Both the position numbers and the translations under genes were made by a program. DNA of 64,000 bases from KBS-96 sp963722585 (GTDB taxonomy: Bacteria; Acidobacteriota; Terriglobia; Bryobacterales; Bryobacteraceae): contig CAVRNU010000002.1 in NCBI GenBank assembly GCA_963722585.1, positions 62,001 to 126,000 of the forward strand, given 5' to 3'. Shown here in pieces: positions 33,726 to 41,880 of the stretch (within the stretch, counting starts at the first letter, position 1; each line of letters starts with the position of its first letter). Below the pieces are notes generated by a model, which saw only the letters and a list, made by a program, of their open reading frames with translations, was not told the origin of the DNA and ran no database searches.

Positions 33726-36443
33726 ATGCGGATTCTAGACAAAGCCCGTTTGCGGCTTCGATCGCTGTGCCGGCGTCCGAATGTCGACTTCGAGCTCGAC
33801 GCCGAACTTCGTTTCCACCTGGATCAGCTCATTGAAGAGAAGATTTCATCCGGTATGCCGCCCGAGGAGGCCCGCCGGGCCGCGCAGCGCATGATCGGAG
33901 GCATCGCGCAATACAAGGAGGAGTGCCGGGATATGCGCCGCGTAAACTTTGTCGAGGATCTTGTACAAGACGTACGTTACACGATTCGATCTTTAGCGAA
34001 GAGTCCAGGGTTCACAGGAGTTGTCGTCGCCACCCTGGCGCTTGGGATCGGAGCAAACACTGCCATCTTTACGATCGTGCATGGAGCGCTGCTGCGGCCA
34101 CTCGACTATCCAAAACCCGATCAGCTGATGTATTTGACGGCAGAAGCTCCGGCCATTGGGGGTACCCGAAGTGCGCTCTCTGCGCCAGAGTACATCGAGT
34201 TCCGCCAGATGAACCGGTCGTTCGCGGAGGTTGGCGCTTATTCGACCGGCGGCGCGGCGTACACAACCGGCGAGGTCAACCTCACGGCCGGGGATCGACC
34301 TCTTCGGGTGCGCTCGATCTCTGTCGATGCACATTTGCTCAAGGCGCTCAGTATTCAGCCGGAGCAGGGACGCTTCTTTAGTGACGAAGAGACCGCGCGT
34401 TGGACCGGGACGCTACCGCCACCGATCGCAATTCTCTCCCACGAATTGTGGCGAACAGTGTTTGGAGGACGACCGCTCGTTGGGCAAAAGGTGGAAATCG
34501 ACGGCCGTCCTGACGAAATCGTTGGCATTATGCCACCCGGGGCCGACGTCATGGATCACCACACGCAGGTTTGGTTGCCCCTCTGGCTACACCCGAATAT
34601 GGCCCGGCAACGAGAGGCCCATGTCGTCTACATCATTGCGCGACTGAAAAACGGCGTCACTGCTAAGGTGGCACAGACAGAGCTGAGCGCATTTCTCGAA
34701 AACTGGGGCGATCGTGTCGGCACGACAGAACATGTGCCCACGAACCGTCCCCTGCGCTCAGTAGACCACACCCTGCAGTTGCGGTCGTTACAGGATGCGA
34801 TCGTTGGGGATGCCAGCCGCCCGATCTGGGTTCTGCAGGCCGCCGTGGGATTCGTGCTGCTCATCGTCTGCGCGAATCTTGCGAACCTGGTAATGGCTCG
34901 CGCCGGTTCACGTAGACGTGAGTTTGTACTGCGCACTGCTCTCGGCGCCAGCCGCGGCAGACTGCTCCGGCAGTCGTTAACCGAAGGTGCGGTGATGTCC
35001 GGAGCCGGTGGCATTCTGGGTCTGTGGCTAGCCAGCGCTGGCGTGCGGGCGCTGATCCGTGCTTACCCGACTAGCATCCCACGGACGAGTGACCTTACGA
35101 TTGATTTGCCCGTTCTGCTGGTTGCGCTCGGCGTCTCGACTGGGACTGCCCTGCTTTTCGGATTCGTGTCGCTCGGGCGACGGAGAACGAGTAGCATGAT
35201 GACTGCACTCAAGGAGGGCACAAGGGGTACTAGCGGTGCCTGGCGTCATTACGCCCGTCGTGGACTTGTGATAGCCCAAGTCGCTTTCGCGGTGATGCTG
35301 GTTATCGGAGCGGGTTTGCTAGTTCAGACAGTCTACAACCTCACGAGGATCGATGCAGGATTTGACCGGTCGCGGCTGGTGACCTTCTCCATGACGTTGC
35401 CAATGGCGAATTCAGAACCCGTCACACGCGCGCAGGCATATCAACGTGTCCTCGATAGGCTTCGCTCCGTCCCGGGCGTACAGGGAACGGCTGCCATGTC
35501 GGGTCTGCCGCCGAATCGAACTCCAGATGCGATCTCTACTCATATCGAGAACTACACCTCCGACGATGGAAAGCACTTTGCAATCATCGACTACTACCAA
35601 TTCGTCATGGGCGACTATTTCGGGACAATGGGCATCCCGATCGTCGCCGGCCGCGGCTTCGAGCGAACCGACAACGCGTCCCAGGGCAAGGTGGTCATCG
35701 TCAATGAGACTTTGGCGAAAAGGATATGGAAGGGGCAGAACCCGATTGGCCATCGTCTGCGGCCTCCGGGTGGGTCGTTTGGCGCTAGCGATGATGTCTG
35801 GCATACGGTGATCGGAGTAGCCAAGGACGTCAGGCAGCGCGGGGTGGAGCGCCCGGCAGGAACTGAACTTTACGTATCCCTTGACCAGCACGGCGTCGCT
35901 CCGCCGAGTATGAACGTGGTGATGCGGACGACGCTGCCACCGGCCGCGCTGTTAGGGACAATCGAGCGAATGGTGCGGGAAGTGGACCCCGCGGTTCCCG
36001 TCGTGCGGCTTCGCGACATGGATTCGGTGTTCGCCGAATCGATTCGCCGGCCGAGACTTCTGGCGCAGCTATTGGGCGCTTTTGCCGGACTGGCGCTGCT
36101 ATTGGCAGCCATCGGCACTTACGGTGTGCTCTCCTACATGGTTACCGAGCGGCGGCGCGAGATCGGCATTCGGGTCGCCCTCGGTGCAACTCGCTCCCAC
36201 GTGCTCACGCAGATTATGAAGCAAGGGCTTCAGGTGACGGCGTTGGGTGTCATCATTGGCCTTGCAGGCGCACTTGCCGTAAATCGGCTGATTGTGTCCC
36301 TGCTGTTTGGTGTGCAGCCGACAGATACCGTGACGATCGCCTTTGTGATCGCGACGATTATGGCCGTGGCGGTCGTCGCCAGTTGTCTCCCGGCGTGGCG
36401 GGCATCGCGGCTAGACCCGAACGTCGTGCTCAGAGATGAGTAA
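33726..36443 (+). CDS. Large duplicated ABC permease (ADOP type) with N-terminal helical domain
   Basis: A 905-residue protein from the ATG at 33726. The frame is open back to 33588 inside the PadR gene, but a 2-nt gap to PadR is natural. The first ~85 residues form the soluble domain that prefixes many acidobacterial orphan permeases (DFELDAELRFHLDQLIEEKI, PPEEARRAAQRMIGG). Two MacB-FtsX halves follow: FTGVVVATLALGIGANTAIF is the first helix, FVLLIVCANLANLVMARAGS the first FtsX core, and LSYMVTERRREIGIRVALGA the second. No ATPase is adjacent. It likely works with a distant MacB-like ATPase or in signalling. The first permease copy at 29.7 kb lacks the prefix domain. Confidence 0.93.
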   Translation: MRILDKARLRLRSLCRRPNVDFELDAELRFHLDQLIEEKISSGMPPEEARRAAQRMIGGIAQYKEECRDMRRVNFVEDLVQDVRYTIRSLAKSPGFTGVVVATLALGIGANTAIFTIVHGALLRPLDYPKPDQLMYLTAEAPAIGGTRSALSAPEYIEFRQMNRSFAEVGAYSTGGAAYTTGEVNLTAGDRPLRVRSISVDAHLLKALSIQPEQGRFFSDEETARWTGTLPPPIAILSHELWRTVFGGRPLVGQKVEIDGRPDEIVGIMPPGADVMDHHTQVWLPLWLHPNMARQREAHVVYIIARLKNGVTAKVAQTELSAFLENWGDRVGTTEHVPTNRPLRSVDHTLQLRSLQDAIVGDASRPIWVLQAAVGFVLLIVCANLANLVMARAGSRRREFVLRTALGASRGRLLRQSLTEGAVMSGAGGILGLWLASAGVRALIRAYPTSIPRTSDLTIDLPVLLVALGVSTGTALLFGFVSLGRRRTSSMMTALKEGTRGTSGAWRHYARRGLVIAQVAFAVMLVIGAGLLVQTVYNLTRIDAGFDRSRLVTFSMTLPMANSEPVTRAQAYQRVLDRLRSVPGVQGTAAMSGLPPNRTPDAISTHIENYTSDDGKHFAIIDYYQFVMGDYFGTMGIPIVAGRGFERTDNASQGKVVIVNETLAKRIWKGQNPIGHRLRPPGGSFGASDDVWHTVIGVAKDVRQRGVERPAGTELYVSLDQHGVAPPSMNVVMRTTLPPAALLGTIERMVREVDPAVPVVRLRDMDSVFAESIRRPRLLAQLLGAFAGLALLLAAIGTYGVLSYMVTERRREIGIRVALGATRSHVLTQIMKQGLQVTALGVIIGLAGALAVNRLIVSLLFGVQPTDTVTIAFVIATIMAVAVVASCLPAWRASRLDPNVVLRDE

Positions 36444-36766
36444 CAGCTGAGATGCTCTCTTACGCATACGCTATTTTCCTGGGTGGATCGCTACAGGGAA
36501 GTTGAGGCCTGTGAAACCACGCGTCCGAAAGCTGGCGTTGAAGAGGGGACCGATTACCCGCGATCAACGGCCCAGGGTTTACTTTCCGAGTAGCTCCTGG
36601 ATTGTCGGCAACCCCGAAAGAGCGTTCTCGTCCTGTCGGGGACGACACAGCTATTTCGGGAAGCGGCAAAGCAGCGCATTCGGTCCCCTTACGGCATCAG
36701 GTTAGCGCTCATAGGCCGAGGGATTGCTCCGCGCGCAACGGCTATGATCGTGAAGAGGCCGAAATT
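36444..36766. other. Gene-free stretch before the acyl-CoA dehydrogenase gene
   Basis: About 320 bp between the permease stop and the acyl-CoA dehydrogenase start. The dehydrogenase frame extends upstream to 36602, but that part has no homology-like content and is probably leader. No promoter, terminator or repeat can be named with confidence. Confidence 0.5.
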
Positions 36767-37936
36767 ATGAGCCGCTTCCCGGGCGTTGATTATCTCGCGA
36801 TCGATTCGCTGTTCAGCGAGCAGGAGCTTCTCGTCCGCCAGACCGCGCGCCAGTTTGTGGATGAAGATGTTCTCCCGGTTATCCGCGATGCCTATAACGA
36901 TGGGGAATTTCCAGCGGATCTGATCAGCGATATGGGCGAACTCGGCTTCTTCGGAGCAAATCTGGAGGGGTATGGCTGCGCGGGCCTTAACAACGTGGAG
37001 TACGGCCTGATCATGCAGGAATTGGAACGAGGCGACTCGGGGCTTCGCAGTTTTGTTTCGGTGCAGGGCGCGCTCGTGATGTATCCGATCCATGCGTACG
37101 GATCGGAGGAGCAAAAACAACTCTGGTTGCCGAAATTGCAGTCGGGCGAAGCGATCGGTTGTTTCGGATTGACGGAGCCTGGCTTTGGATCGAATCCGGG
37201 TGGAATGACGACCAACGCGATCAAACAGGCAGACCGCTGGGTTTTGAATGGCGAGAAGACCTGGATTACAAACGGGGGCCTCGCCGATGTCGCAGTTGTT
37301 TGGGCCAAGACGGAGGAGGGCGTCCGGGGCTTTTTGGTTGAGCGCGGAACTCCCGGTTATTCGACCTCCGACATTCACGGCAAGCTCTCGATGAGAGCCT
37401 CTGTCACTTCGAGCCTGCATTTTTCCGATTGCACGATCCCCGAGCAGAATCAGCTTCCGTGCGCTAAGGGTTTGAAAGCCCCGCTCGGGTGTCTGACCCA
37501 GGCGCGTTACGGCATCGGCTGGGGCGTGATCGGCGCAGCGATGGATTGCTATGAAACGGCGAGGCGCTACACGCTCGATCGGAAACAGTTCGACGACCGG
37601 CCGATTGCGACTCATCAACTCGTCCAAGAGAAGCTGGCTTGGATGATCACGGAAATATCCAAAGCGCAGTTGCTCGCGCTGCACGCCGGCCGGCTGAAGG
37701 ACCAGGGCAAAGCGGAACCCGCGCATATTTCCATGCTCAAAAAGAATAACGTCTGGATGGCGCTTGAATGCGCGCGGCTGAGCCGCGATCTGCTGGGCGC
37801 CAACGGCATTATGGACGAGTACCCGATCATGCGGCACATGTGCAACCTGGAAACGGTTAAGACATACGAGGGTACCGATCATATCCATACCTTGGTGATA
37901 GGCGAGAAAGTGACAGGTCTCTCGGCATATCGCTAG
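36767..37936 (+). CDS. Acyl-CoA dehydrogenase, glutaryl-CoA dehydrogenase-like
   Basis: A 389-residue enzyme from the ATG at 36767 (AGAGG 9 nt upstream). It has the acyl-CoA dehydrogenase fold: helical N-terminus, middle beta domain with CFGLTEPGFGSNPGG and WVLNGEKTWITNG, and C-terminal helices ending VKTYEGTDHIHTLVIG. Glu368 in the YEGT motif is the position of the catalytic base in glutaryl-CoA dehydrogenases. RHMCNLETVKTYEGT and LDRKQFDDRPIATHQLVQEK are close to that subfamily, which oxidises and decarboxylates glutaryl-CoA in lysine and tryptophan catabolism. GSNP replaces the usual GSDP, and the DH/HD order after EGT is reversed, so substrate range is not certain. Electrons would pass to EtfAB (13.5-15.3 kb). 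Confidence 0.88.
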   Translation: MSRFPGVDYLAIDSLFSEQELLVRQTARQFVDEDVLPVIRDAYNDGEFPADLISDMGELGFFGANLEGYGCAGLNNVEYGLIMQELERGDSGLRSFVSVQGALVMYPIHAYGSEEQKQLWLPKLQSGEAIGCFGLTEPGFGSNPGGMTTNAIKQADRWVLNGEKTWITNGGLADVAVVWAKTEEGVRGFLVERGTPGYSTSDIHGKLSMRASVTSSLHFSDCTIPEQNQLPCAKGLKAPLGCLTQARYGIGWGVIGAAMDCYETARRYTLDRKQFDDRPIATHQLVQEKLAWMITEISKAQLLALHAGRLKDQGKAEPAHISMLKKNNVWMALECARLSRDLLGANGIMDEYPIMRHMCNLETVKTYEGTDHIHTLVIGEKVTGLSAYR

Positions 37937-38014
37937 AAATGCTGCGACCAAATTTACGGTTGCAGAGTCAAACTCCAGAGGCTCATTTAATCTCGAAATC
38001 AGCGAGGCGAGCGA

Positions 38015-39634
38015 TTGCCGGAGCAACAAACTCTGACACAGGAGCGGGCCCAAAGTCAGGCGTGGCGGCCCAAACATAACCAGTGGGCGATTGCGCTGAC
38101 GGTGACGTTGGCCACCTTTATGGAGATTCTCGACACATCCATCGCCAATGTGTCTCTGCCTCACATCGCCGGATCACTTGCGGCTTCACAAGATGAAGCC
38201 ACATGGGTGCTCACGAGCTATCTCGTGTCGAATGCCGTTGTCCTGCCGTCAAGCGCCTATTTCGCGTCGATACTCGGCCGGAAGCGTTTTTATATGACGT
38301 GCGTGGCGCTGTTTGGCGCGAGTTCATTCTTGTGCGGGATTGCTCCGTCGCTTCCGCTGCTGTTGTTCTTCCGCGTGCTGCAAGGGGTGGGCGGCGGAGG
38401 CCTTGCTCCGAGCGAACAATCGATTCTGGCCGATACATTCGAGCCAGCCAAGCGCGGTCAGGCGTTTGCGCTATATGGTTTTGCGGTGGTGACGGCTCCC
38501 GCGATCGGGCCGACCCTCGGGGGCTGGATTACCGACAACTACGATTGGCGCTGGATTTTCTTCATCAATATTCCGGTTGCCATTGTGTCGCTGATGCTCA
38601 CTAACCGGCTGGTGGAAGACCCGCCGCACATCGCCGAAGAGGCGCGCAAAACGAAGCGGGCGGGCTTTAGCATGGATTTCCTGGGCTTTGGGCTGGTGGG
38701 GCTCGCGTTCGGATCGCTCGAAGTGATACTCGACAAGGGCCAGGAGGATGACTGGTTTGGATCGAGCTTTATTACGGCTTTCTTCTGGCTAGCCGTCATG
38801 GGCGTACTGGGGTTGATCGTTTGGGAGATGCGGCAGATCCGGCAGCGCAAGCGCCCGATTCTCGATCTCACACTGTTCAAGAACAGAACGTTTGCGCTGT
38901 CGTTCCTGATGATGTTCATCATCGGAGTGGCACTCTATGGCACAACCGTATTGATTCCGCAGTTGCTTCAAACACTGATGGGCTACACAGCAGAAAAGGC
39001 CGGGATGGCGCTGTCCTTTGGAGGGCTGACGACGATGGTGTGCATGCCGATTGTCGGAAAGCTGATCGGTCGCGTGGATGCCCGTTATCTCGCCGCATTC
39101 GGATTCTGCGCCCTGGCGGTTTCGCTGTTTCACATGACGAGCCTCGACTTGCAGATGAGTTTCTCGTATGCGGCAATGTTGCGCATCTATCAGGCGTCCG
39201 GTCTCGCGTTTCTGTTCATTCCCATCAACACGCTTTCGTACACCGGTATACCGATGCAGAAAAACAACGATGTGTCGGGCCTGATCAATCTCGCCCGCAA
39301 TATCGGGGGAAGCACGGGAACGGCGATTTTCACGACGCTTCTGGCCCGGCATTCACAAGTCCACCAAAACTTTTTGATTGAGCACGTTTCGAGGATCAAT
39401 CCTCTGCTGCAGCCGAGGCTGGACGGATTGTCGCGGCAGTTCATGACCGCGGGTTCCGGCATGACGGAGGCTAGTAACCAGGCGATGGCCCAGGTTTATC
39501 GCTCCGTGCAGCAACAGGCTGCGGTTTTGGCTTACCTGGACGTTATACAGTTTTTTGCAATCGCGGCTTTGTGCATGATACCGCTCGTATTTCTGATGCG
39601 CCGCACGCGGGCAGGCGGGGGCATGGCGCACTAG
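38015..39634 (+). CDS. DHA2-family drug/proton antiporter (EmrB/QacA type)
   Basis: A 539-residue protein with 14 predicted membrane helices; helix 1 is around 25-45. Motif FMEILDTSIANVSLPHIAGS is the DHA2 signature near the N-terminus, LGRKRFYMTCVALFGASSFL is motif A with helix 3, and RVLQGVGGGGLAPSEQSILA and GFAVVTAPAIGPTLGGWITD cover motifs B and C. EmrB-type proteins export hydrophobic drugs with an EmrA adaptor and an outer-membrane channel; neither gene is visible nearby. The start is TTG, with GCGAGGCGAG upstream. The C-terminus ends in a short Arg/Gly tail. It follows the dehydrogenase after 78 nt in the same direction, possibly by chance. Confidence 0.93.
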   Translation: MPEQQTLTQERAQSQAWRPKHNQWAIALTVTLATFMEILDTSIANVSLPHIAGSLAASQDEATWVLTSYLVSNAVVLPSSAYFASILGRKRFYMTCVALFGASSFLCGIAPSLPLLLFFRVLQGVGGGGLAPSEQSILADTFEPAKRGQAFALYGFAVVTAPAIGPTLGGWITDNYDWRWIFFINIPVAIVSLMLTNRLVEDPPHIAEEARKTKRAGFSMDFLGFGLVGLAFGSLEVILDKGQEDDWFGSSFITAFFWLAVMGVLGLIVWEMRQIRQRKRPILDLTLFKNRTFALSFLMMFIIGVALYGTTVLIPQLLQTLMGYTAEKAGMALSFGGLTTMVCMPIVGKLIGRVDARYLAAFGFCALAVSLFHMTSLDLQMSFSYAAMLRIYQASGLAFLFIPINTLSYTGIPMQKNNDVSGLINLARNIGGSTGTAIFTTLLARHSQVHQNFLIEHVSRINPLLQPRLDGLSRQFMTAGSGMTEASNQAMAQVYRSVQQQAAVLAYLDVIQFFAIAALCMIPLVFLMRRTRAGGGMAH

Positions 39635-39638
39635 CCGA

Positions 39639-39733
39639 TGTGGCGCACGCTTTAGCGTGCTGGAGCGAGCTTCAGCTTGCTCTACCCAACCGTGGGCTGA
39701 AGCCCACGGCGGCACGCTTTAGCGTGCGCCACA
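39639..39733. repeat. Composite palindrome with four hairpins (REP-like, family 1)
   Basis: The outer arms TGTGGCGCACGC and its complement bound the element. Inside are two identical hairpins GCACGCT-T-T-AGCGTGC (39645-39660 and 39712-39727). Between them lie GAGCGAGCT-TC-AGCTTGCTC with one mismatch and CCGTGGGCT-GA-AGCCCACGG, a perfect stem. It sits between the convergent antiporter and HD-GYP genes and shares its core with the 13.4-kb repeat. It could also act as a bidirectional terminator. Confidence 0.8.
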
Positions 39734-39739
39734 GAGGCG

Positions 39740-40891
39740 TCACACGGCTTCTTTGAATTGCTCTTCAGCGACTACCCCGCCCCCACTCTTTTCCAAAGCC
39801 AATGACAACGCCAGTAACGAAGAATCCGAACCGGCCTCGGCATCGTGGAAGCGAGGTACGGAGTCGCAGAAGGCTTCGACGATCCGCGCGTCGCGCCAGC
39901 CCGTTTTCGTTTCCTCACGAAGCACGTTGATGGCGTAATCGGGGGAAAAAGCCGGCTTGTACGGCCGATCGGTTGTCAGGGCGTCGTAGATATCGGCTAC
40001 TTGAACAATGCGCGCGAGCAGCGGTATTTCGTCTCGCTGGAGACCATCCGGATATCCGCTCCCGTCCCATCGCTCGTGATGGCTGCGGACGATAGGCAAA
40101 ACGTCCGCGAGCATTTTCATGCCTGAGCAAATGCGCTCGCCACAGGTTGTGTGGTCTTTCATCACCAACCACTCTTCGGGCGATAGCGGGCCGCGCTTGA
40201 ACAGAATCCGGTCCGGGACCGCGATCTTGCCAATATCGTGCAGGAAGGCGCCGCGCTGTAAGGTGACCAGTTCGTCCGGTAAGAGGCCGAGCGAAGAGCC
40301 GAGCGTTGAGCAGAGCAGGGAAACGCGCTGGCAGTGGCGGCCGGTCGCAGGATCGCGCGCTTCTACGGCTTGCGCCAGCGATAGAAGAACCGATTCGAGC
40401 TCGTCCGCTGATTCGATCAACCCCCGTCTTCGCATCACCGATTGCACTCTCGCGCTCAGCACCAGGCCGCTCAGCGGCCGCATGAGGAAATCGTCAGCTC
40501 CCGCGGTAATACTGGCCGCTTCCTGAGCGGCGTCGCCGGCGCCAGCGATCAGGATAATGGAAACAGAGCGAGTTCGATGATAGCTTCGCAGAATCGAACA
40601 AAAGCCGGGACCACCGAGTTCGGGTGTCCTGAAATCAACCAGGACGAGATCGACCGCCAGATCGGACAGGAGCAACAGCGCCTCGCCGCTTGTCGACGCT
40701 TCCACAATCTCGTAGCTTTGGCCGAGTAAATTTTGGAGCTCGGAGCGATTTGACTCGGAGGGATCGACGACGAGCACGCGCCTTGCCGCGTGTCCGTTCA
40801 ATGGCGCCGCGTGAGGCAGGGCGAGACGTGAGTGTAACGAGTGTGCCGAGCTGGCGGGAAATTTGTGTTTGGCAAACAGGTGGTCCGACAT
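39740..40891 (-). CDS. Response regulator with HD-GYP domain
   Basis: A 383-residue protein. After ~35 residues comes a receiver domain with phosphoacceptor Asp86 (LVLVDFRTPELGG). The conserved Lys near its end is replaced by Arg138 (FLMRPLSG). An HD-GYP domain fills about 165-350: HDIGKIAVPDRI (His218, Asp219) and HHERWDGSGYPDGL (271-284). HD-GYP enzymes hydrolyse cyclic di-GMP. No sensor kinase gene is next to it. The Lys-to-Arg change is unusual for receivers and may alter phosphorylation switching. An Ala/His-rich N-terminal leader precedes the receiver domain. It converges with the antiporter gene across a large palindrome and is followed by nothing in its own direction. Confidence 0.93.
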   Translation of the reverse strand: MSDHLFAKHKFPASSAHSLHSRLALPHAAPLNGHAARRVLVVDPSESNRSELQNLLGQSYEIVEASTSGEALLLLSDLAVDLVLVDFRTPELGGPGFCSILRSYHRTRSVSIILIAGAGDAAQEAASITAGADDFLMRPLSGLVLSARVQSVMRRRGLIESADELESVLLSLAQAVEARDPATGRHCQRVSLLCSTLGSSLGLLPDELVTLQRGAFLHDIGKIAVPDRILFKRGPLSPEEWLVMKDHTTCGERICSGMKMLADVLPIVRSHHERWDGSGYPDGLQRDEIPLLARIVQVADIYDALTTDRPYKPAFSPDYAINVLREETKTGWRDARIVEAFCDSVPRFHDAEAGSDSSLLALSLALEKSGGGVVAEEQFKEAV

Positions 40892-40956
40892 ATTCCAAAC
40901 GGTCTATCGGAACGCCTGCCGGACGCCTTTAACGTCCAAGTTTTCCCGCTAGGGTG

Positions 40957-41880
40957 TTACCCGCTAGTACTTTGATGTTCTTTCGCCCCATTGGGATCGC
41001 TGGAGTATTTTTCGGCGAGGTCCGGGCGAACCTTTTTGAGAATACTGCTGGCCACTCGTTTTCCGTGGTTGAATGCCTCGGCATAGATTTGCTCGCGCTC
41101 TTCTCTTGTATAGGTGTAGCCAACTCGATAAAGTCTTTCCAAGGAACTACCGATAAGTTTGGTAGCGGCATAGGCGATTCCGGCCTTCGGAATTAGTCCT
41201 CCGCCAAACGGGATTTTGCCGACCAATTGCCGGGCTAACGCCCGCCATCCAAAGGCGCTGCCGATTACCATGGCGATTTCGCGCTTTTGTTCGCGGTAGC
41301 CCGCGTTCCGGTCGGATGCGCCGGCGATGAGGAACGCCATCTTAATCTGGTTGGCGGTCAGGACGGCGGTATCGGAAGCAAACTCCGTCATGGCCCAGGG
41401 AAGTTCAATCAAGCTGGGAATGATGTCGGGCAAAGCCGTCGCCATTGAGAAGATTGCGTTTTCGCGGCAGGTTGTCCGGATGATCAGGTCAACGTAAGGC
41501 ATTCGAAAGGGTGGAAATGTCTTGGCAAGCGGAAGCGCTATCGACTGGTCGAAATTCTCGAGCACCCGCTCGACCATACGTTCCGGCCGGCTCGAGTGAA
41601 ACACCAGCGCGCGGCTTGGCGCAAGAACACTCTCGTCGTAGATAGCCAAATCGAATTCGAGAACCTGCCGCGGGTCCGGCCCTCGGTGCAGAAGCGTTAG
41701 CGCCTGGCTACGCCGGGCGGGGCTCAGATCCTGCACGAAAAATTCTTCCATCCGCGCGTAGTCGCCCGGGGTTGCGGCGTACAAACCGATTTTGAGATCG
41801 CGTTCGCCGAGCGCGCGAACCTTGTGAGGATTTAACGTCTGGACAGCTTTTCGTATGTGCTGCAGCGCCGAAACATTCAT
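40957..41880 (-). CDS. Uncharacterised protein, DUF697-like, partner of the nuclease-like gene
   Basis: 307 residues from the ATG at 41880, whose first bases overlap the stop of the upstream gene in an ATGA junction; GCGGAG lies 6 nt before it. N-terminal ~120 residues: RKAVQTLNPHKVRALGERDL and LEFDLAIYDESVLAPSRALV. A central hydrophobic part follows (IIRTTCRENAIFSMATALPD, IIPSLIELPWAMTEFASDTA) and then IPFGGGLIPKAGIAYAATKL, a glycine-rich segment that suggests membrane contact. C-terminal charged helices end the protein. The Gly-rich helix and late YTREEREQIY pattern weakly resemble DUF697/YcjF-type membrane-associated proteins. Function unknown. Its tight coupling to the putative nuclease suggests a shared pathway. 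Confidence 0.65.
   Translation of the reverse strand: MNVSALQHIRKAVQTLNPHKVRALGERDLKIGLYAATPGDYARMEEFFVQDLSPARRSQALTLLHRGPDPRQVLEFDLAIYDESVLAPSRALVFHSSRPERMVERVLENFDQSIALPLAKTFPPFRMPYVDLIIRTTCRENAIFSMATALPDIIPSLIELPWAMTEFASDTAVLTANQIKMAFLIAGASDRNAGYREQKREIAMVIGSAFGWRALARQLVGKIPFGGGLIPKAGIAYAATKLIGSSLERLYRVGYTYTREEREQIYAEAFNHGKRVASSILKKVRPDLAEKYSSDPNGAKEHQSTSG

Noticed and set aside
36689..38164. 491-codon minus-strand frame opposite the acyl-CoA dehydrogenase
   Set aside because: It is the complement of a clearly conserved enzyme gene; the Arg/His-rich translation is typical of antisense frames in GC-rich DNA.
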